From: an uncultured Chryseobacterium sp.
GTDB taxonomy: Bacteria > Bacteroidota > Bacteroidia > Flavobacteriales > Weeksellaceae
NCBI GenBank assembly: GCA_913778085.1
Contig: CAJYXJ010000028.1
Location: 1-64,000 of the forward strand
Direction of reading: 5' to 3'
Length of the DNA: 64,000 bases
Made by a program: the position numbers and the translations under genes
Notes under the pieces: model-generated
What the model was told of the DNA's origin: nothing
Seen by the model: the letters and a program-made list of their open reading frames with translations, nothing else
Databases searched by the model: none
Part shown: in pieces, positions 62,473-64,000 of the stretch
Layout: each line of letters opens with the position of its first letter
How positions within the stretch are numbered: position 1 is the first letter of the stretch

Positions 62473-62517
62473 GTGAAATTCGCTGTTAAAATTACCAAAA
62501 TAGTTTACAGCATTTTT

Positions 62518-62583
62518 GTCATTCCGTAGGAATCTCAACGATGATTATAAAATTCTACGCTTAGATTCCTACGGAGTGACAAA
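62518..62583. repeat. GTCATTCCGTAGGAATCT inverted repeat
   Basis: GTCATTCCGTAGGAATCT and AGATTCCTACGGAGTGAC face each other across a short A+T-rich loop. A related element is at 63648-63710. Confidence 0.6.
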
Positions 62584-62609
62584 CAGTGTGATAAGGGATT
62601 GTGTCACTT

Positions 62610-62682
62610 ATTTAAGTGAAACGCCTTTGCGAACTTGAAAACGGTTTAATAATCAAAAAAACTTTGCGCTCTTTGCGTTAAA
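62610..62682. repeat. CTTTGCGAACTT...CTTTGCGTT repeat, copy 3
   Basis: TAAGTGAAACGCCTTTGCGA, a spacer, and CTTTGCGCTCTTTGCGTTAA. It ends 26 bp before the ATG at 62708. Confidence 0.6.
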
Positions 62683-62707
62683 ATTTTTACAATCAAACAA
62701 TTTAAAA

Positions 62708-63586
62708 ATGAAAAAATTAATCATAGCAAGCATCTTCCTCTTCGGTTTAAATCCCATCAATGCTCAAAAATCAATTCCATTGTATCAGGGAAAAGCACCA
62801 GGTTCAGAAAACTGGACCTATTCTGAAAAAGAAATGGATTCCGATTTATTCAAAACCCATTTGGTGTACAACGTTGCCACTCCGGCAATAGAAATCTACG
62901 AAGCACCAAAGGCAAAAGCCAACGGAACGGTTATCATAATCGCTCCCGGCGGTGGATTTCAAAGTCTTTCCATCAACAAGGAAGGCAGAGATTTAGCCAA
63001 AATTCTTCAGGAAAAAGGAATTACGGCAGTCGTTTTAAAATACCGTTTGCTGGAAACCAAAACCGGCGACCCGGCTCGTGAAATGATGGAAAACATCAAA
63101 GACAGGCCGGCTTTTGATGCGAAAACTGCACCGATAAAAGTGATGGCCGGAAACGATATCAAAGCTGCCATTTCTTACATCCGGAAAAATGCAGCAAAAC
63201 TCAATGTTAATCCGGAAAAACTAGGCGTTATCGGCTTTTCTGCGGGTGCAAGTGTGATTCTGGAAAGTGTACTTCACAGCGATGATGCTTCTACCATTCC
63301 AAATTTTGCCGCTTCAATGTATGGCGGTCCGAGCGATGAGGTTTTAGGCTACAAAATTCCTGAGCAAAAGTTGCCATTATTTATTTGCGCTGCAGACGAT
63401 GACCAGTTAAAACTGGCTCCGAAATCTATTTTATTATACACCAAATGGCACGATGCAAAACGGCCTGTAGAACTTCATATTTATGAAAAAGGCGGTCACG
63501 GTTTCGGAATGGCAAAACAGGATAGTCCGGTGGATAATTGGTCTAATGTTTATTTGGATTGGCTGAAATTTCATAAGTTTTTATAA
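62708..63586 (+). CDS. Secreted alpha/beta-hydrolase esterase (BD-FAE/acetyl esterase-like)
   Basis: A 292-residue exported enzyme, signal peptide about 1-19 (INAQ). The oxyanion region is IIAPGGGFQSLS, the nucleophile is S178 in IGFSAGASV, and the catalytic His is H264 in EKGGHGFGM, with the acidic residue in CAADDDQL. The family includes acetyl esterases and xylan esterases from Bacteroidota (family knowledge). It lies in the same orientation as the CE1 esterase and a GH3, but separated from both by repeat-filled gaps, so co-transcription is possible but not certain. Confidence 0.78.
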   Translation: MKKLIIASIFLFGLNPINAQKSIPLYQGKAPGSENWTYSEKEMDSDLFKTHLVYNVATPAIEIYEAPKAKANGTVIIIAPGGGFQSLSINKEGRDLAKILQEKGITAVVLKYRLLETKTGDPAREMMENIKDRPAFDAKTAPIKVMAGNDIKAAISYIRKNAAKLNVNPEKLGVIGFSAGASVILESVLHSDDASTIPNFAASMYGGPSDEVLGYKIPEQKLPLFICAADDDQLKLAPKSILLYTKWHDAKRPVELHIYEKGGHGFGMAKQDSPVDNWSNVYLDWLKFHKFL

Positions 63587-63647
63587 ACAGTCAAAGCAAA
63601 AAATGAATGTTCGCATTCAATATTTATTTGTTTTTAACGGTTTGTTT

Positions 63648-63710
63648 GTCATTCCGAAGGAATCTAAACTGCTTTATTTTAGTATGTTGAGATTCCTCCG
63701 GAATGACAAA
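63648..63710. repeat. GTCATTCCGAAGGAATCT inverted repeat
   Basis: GTCATTCCGAAGGAATCTAA and GAGATTCCTCCGGAATGACA face each other; it is of the same type as 62518-62583. Confidence 0.6.
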
Positions 63711-63789
63711 GTGATTGCTTATTTAGCATTAGGATTAAAAACGAACAAAGATAAAACAGAAAATTAAAATATCAAACAAAGAAATAATT

Positions 63790-64000
63790 ATGAAGAAGAA
63801 TATATCAACATTACTCAGACTTTCTCAGAAAGCAAAATATGCAGGGATGTTCGTCGCTTTATTATCGACAACAACTTTTGCAAAAGCGCAAACAAATCCA
63901 ACAGTTACCGTTGGCGGAAAAACTTTCAAAGACCTTAACAAAAATGGGAAACTGGATGTTTGGGAAGACACGAGATTGTCGGTTGACAAAAGAATTGAGG
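63790..64000 (+). CDS. GH3 glycosidase, N-terminal fragment (runs off the window)
   Basis: The first 70 codons of a gene cut by the window edge. The start ATG is at 63790. A long signal peptide (FVALLSTTTFAKAQ) is followed by a DLNKNGKLDVWEDTRLSVDK stretch, the same EF-hand-like loop and GH3 entry seen in the enzyme at 58597. The catalytic part is not in the window. It makes two GH3 genes of this type within about 5 kb. Confidence 0.7.
   Translation, partial: MKKNISTLLRLSQKAKYAGMFVALLSTTTFAKAQTNPTVTVGGKTFKDLNKNGKLDVWEDTRLSVDKRIE

Overview
The window reads as chromosomal DNA of a Bacteroidota bacterium, most likely a flavobacterium close to Chryseobacterium (Weeksellaceae). The reasons are the promoter style (TAnnTTTG -7 boxes), genes without Shine-Dalgarno sites, a type IX secretion sorting domain on an extracellular enzyme, the protein families, and abundant short palindromic intergenic repeats. 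Assignment to genus is an inference.

Layout. 0-1.7 kb: a ParD antitoxin remnant, an AraC-type regulator and a glyoxalase-fold protein. 2.7-20 kb: a pentosan locus with a T9SS-exported GH30 glucuronoxylanase, an S41 peptidase on the other strand, a GH3 beta-xylosidase, a GH51 arabinofuranosidase, then araB-araD-araA, a mutarotase and a sodium/sugar symporter. 20-26.3 kb: unrelated housekeeping-type genes (EreA/ChaN-like protein, Crp/Fnr regulator, DUF4260, an exonuclease plus DUF294 nucleotidyltransferase pair, a DUF3108-like protein). 26.3-43.4 kb: a Nudix-fold regulator of the AraR type, divergent from a xylan/arabinan operon (GH127, CE20-like esterase, GPH symporter, GH10, GH43, GH67), followed by a transaldolase, two-subunit transketolase, galK, galT operon. 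43.6-55.8 kb: mixed genes (VOC protein, orphan sensor kinase, two SDRs, AlkB, AsmA-like protein, Nudix hydrolase, second Nudix-fold regulator). 56.3-64 kb: a visibly more A+T-rich block with a TonB-dependent receptor-like barrel, GH3, a CE1 esterase, a second esterase and the start of another GH3.

How it works together (inference from families and order): GH30 and GH10 cut (glucurono)xylan. GH67, GH3, GH43, GH51, GH127 and the esterases trim side chains and oligomers. The GPH and SSS symporters import products, AraA/AraB/AraD convert L-arabinose to D-xylulose-5-phosphate, and the transaldolase/transketolase operon feeds this into central metabolism.

The main finding is a 20-bp imperfect palindrome (AAGTGT, 8 bp, ACAyTT) found five times, each time in front of a transcription unit of this pathway and also in front of the araR-like gene itself. 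At three sites it sits 15-16 bp from a TATATTTG -7 box. It looks like the operator of the Nudix-fold AraR-type repressor, tying xylan/arabinan breakdown, arabinose catabolism, the non-oxidative pentose phosphate pathway and galactose genes into one regulon. A second regulator of the same fold has its own, different palindrome. There is no SusC/SusD pair in the window.
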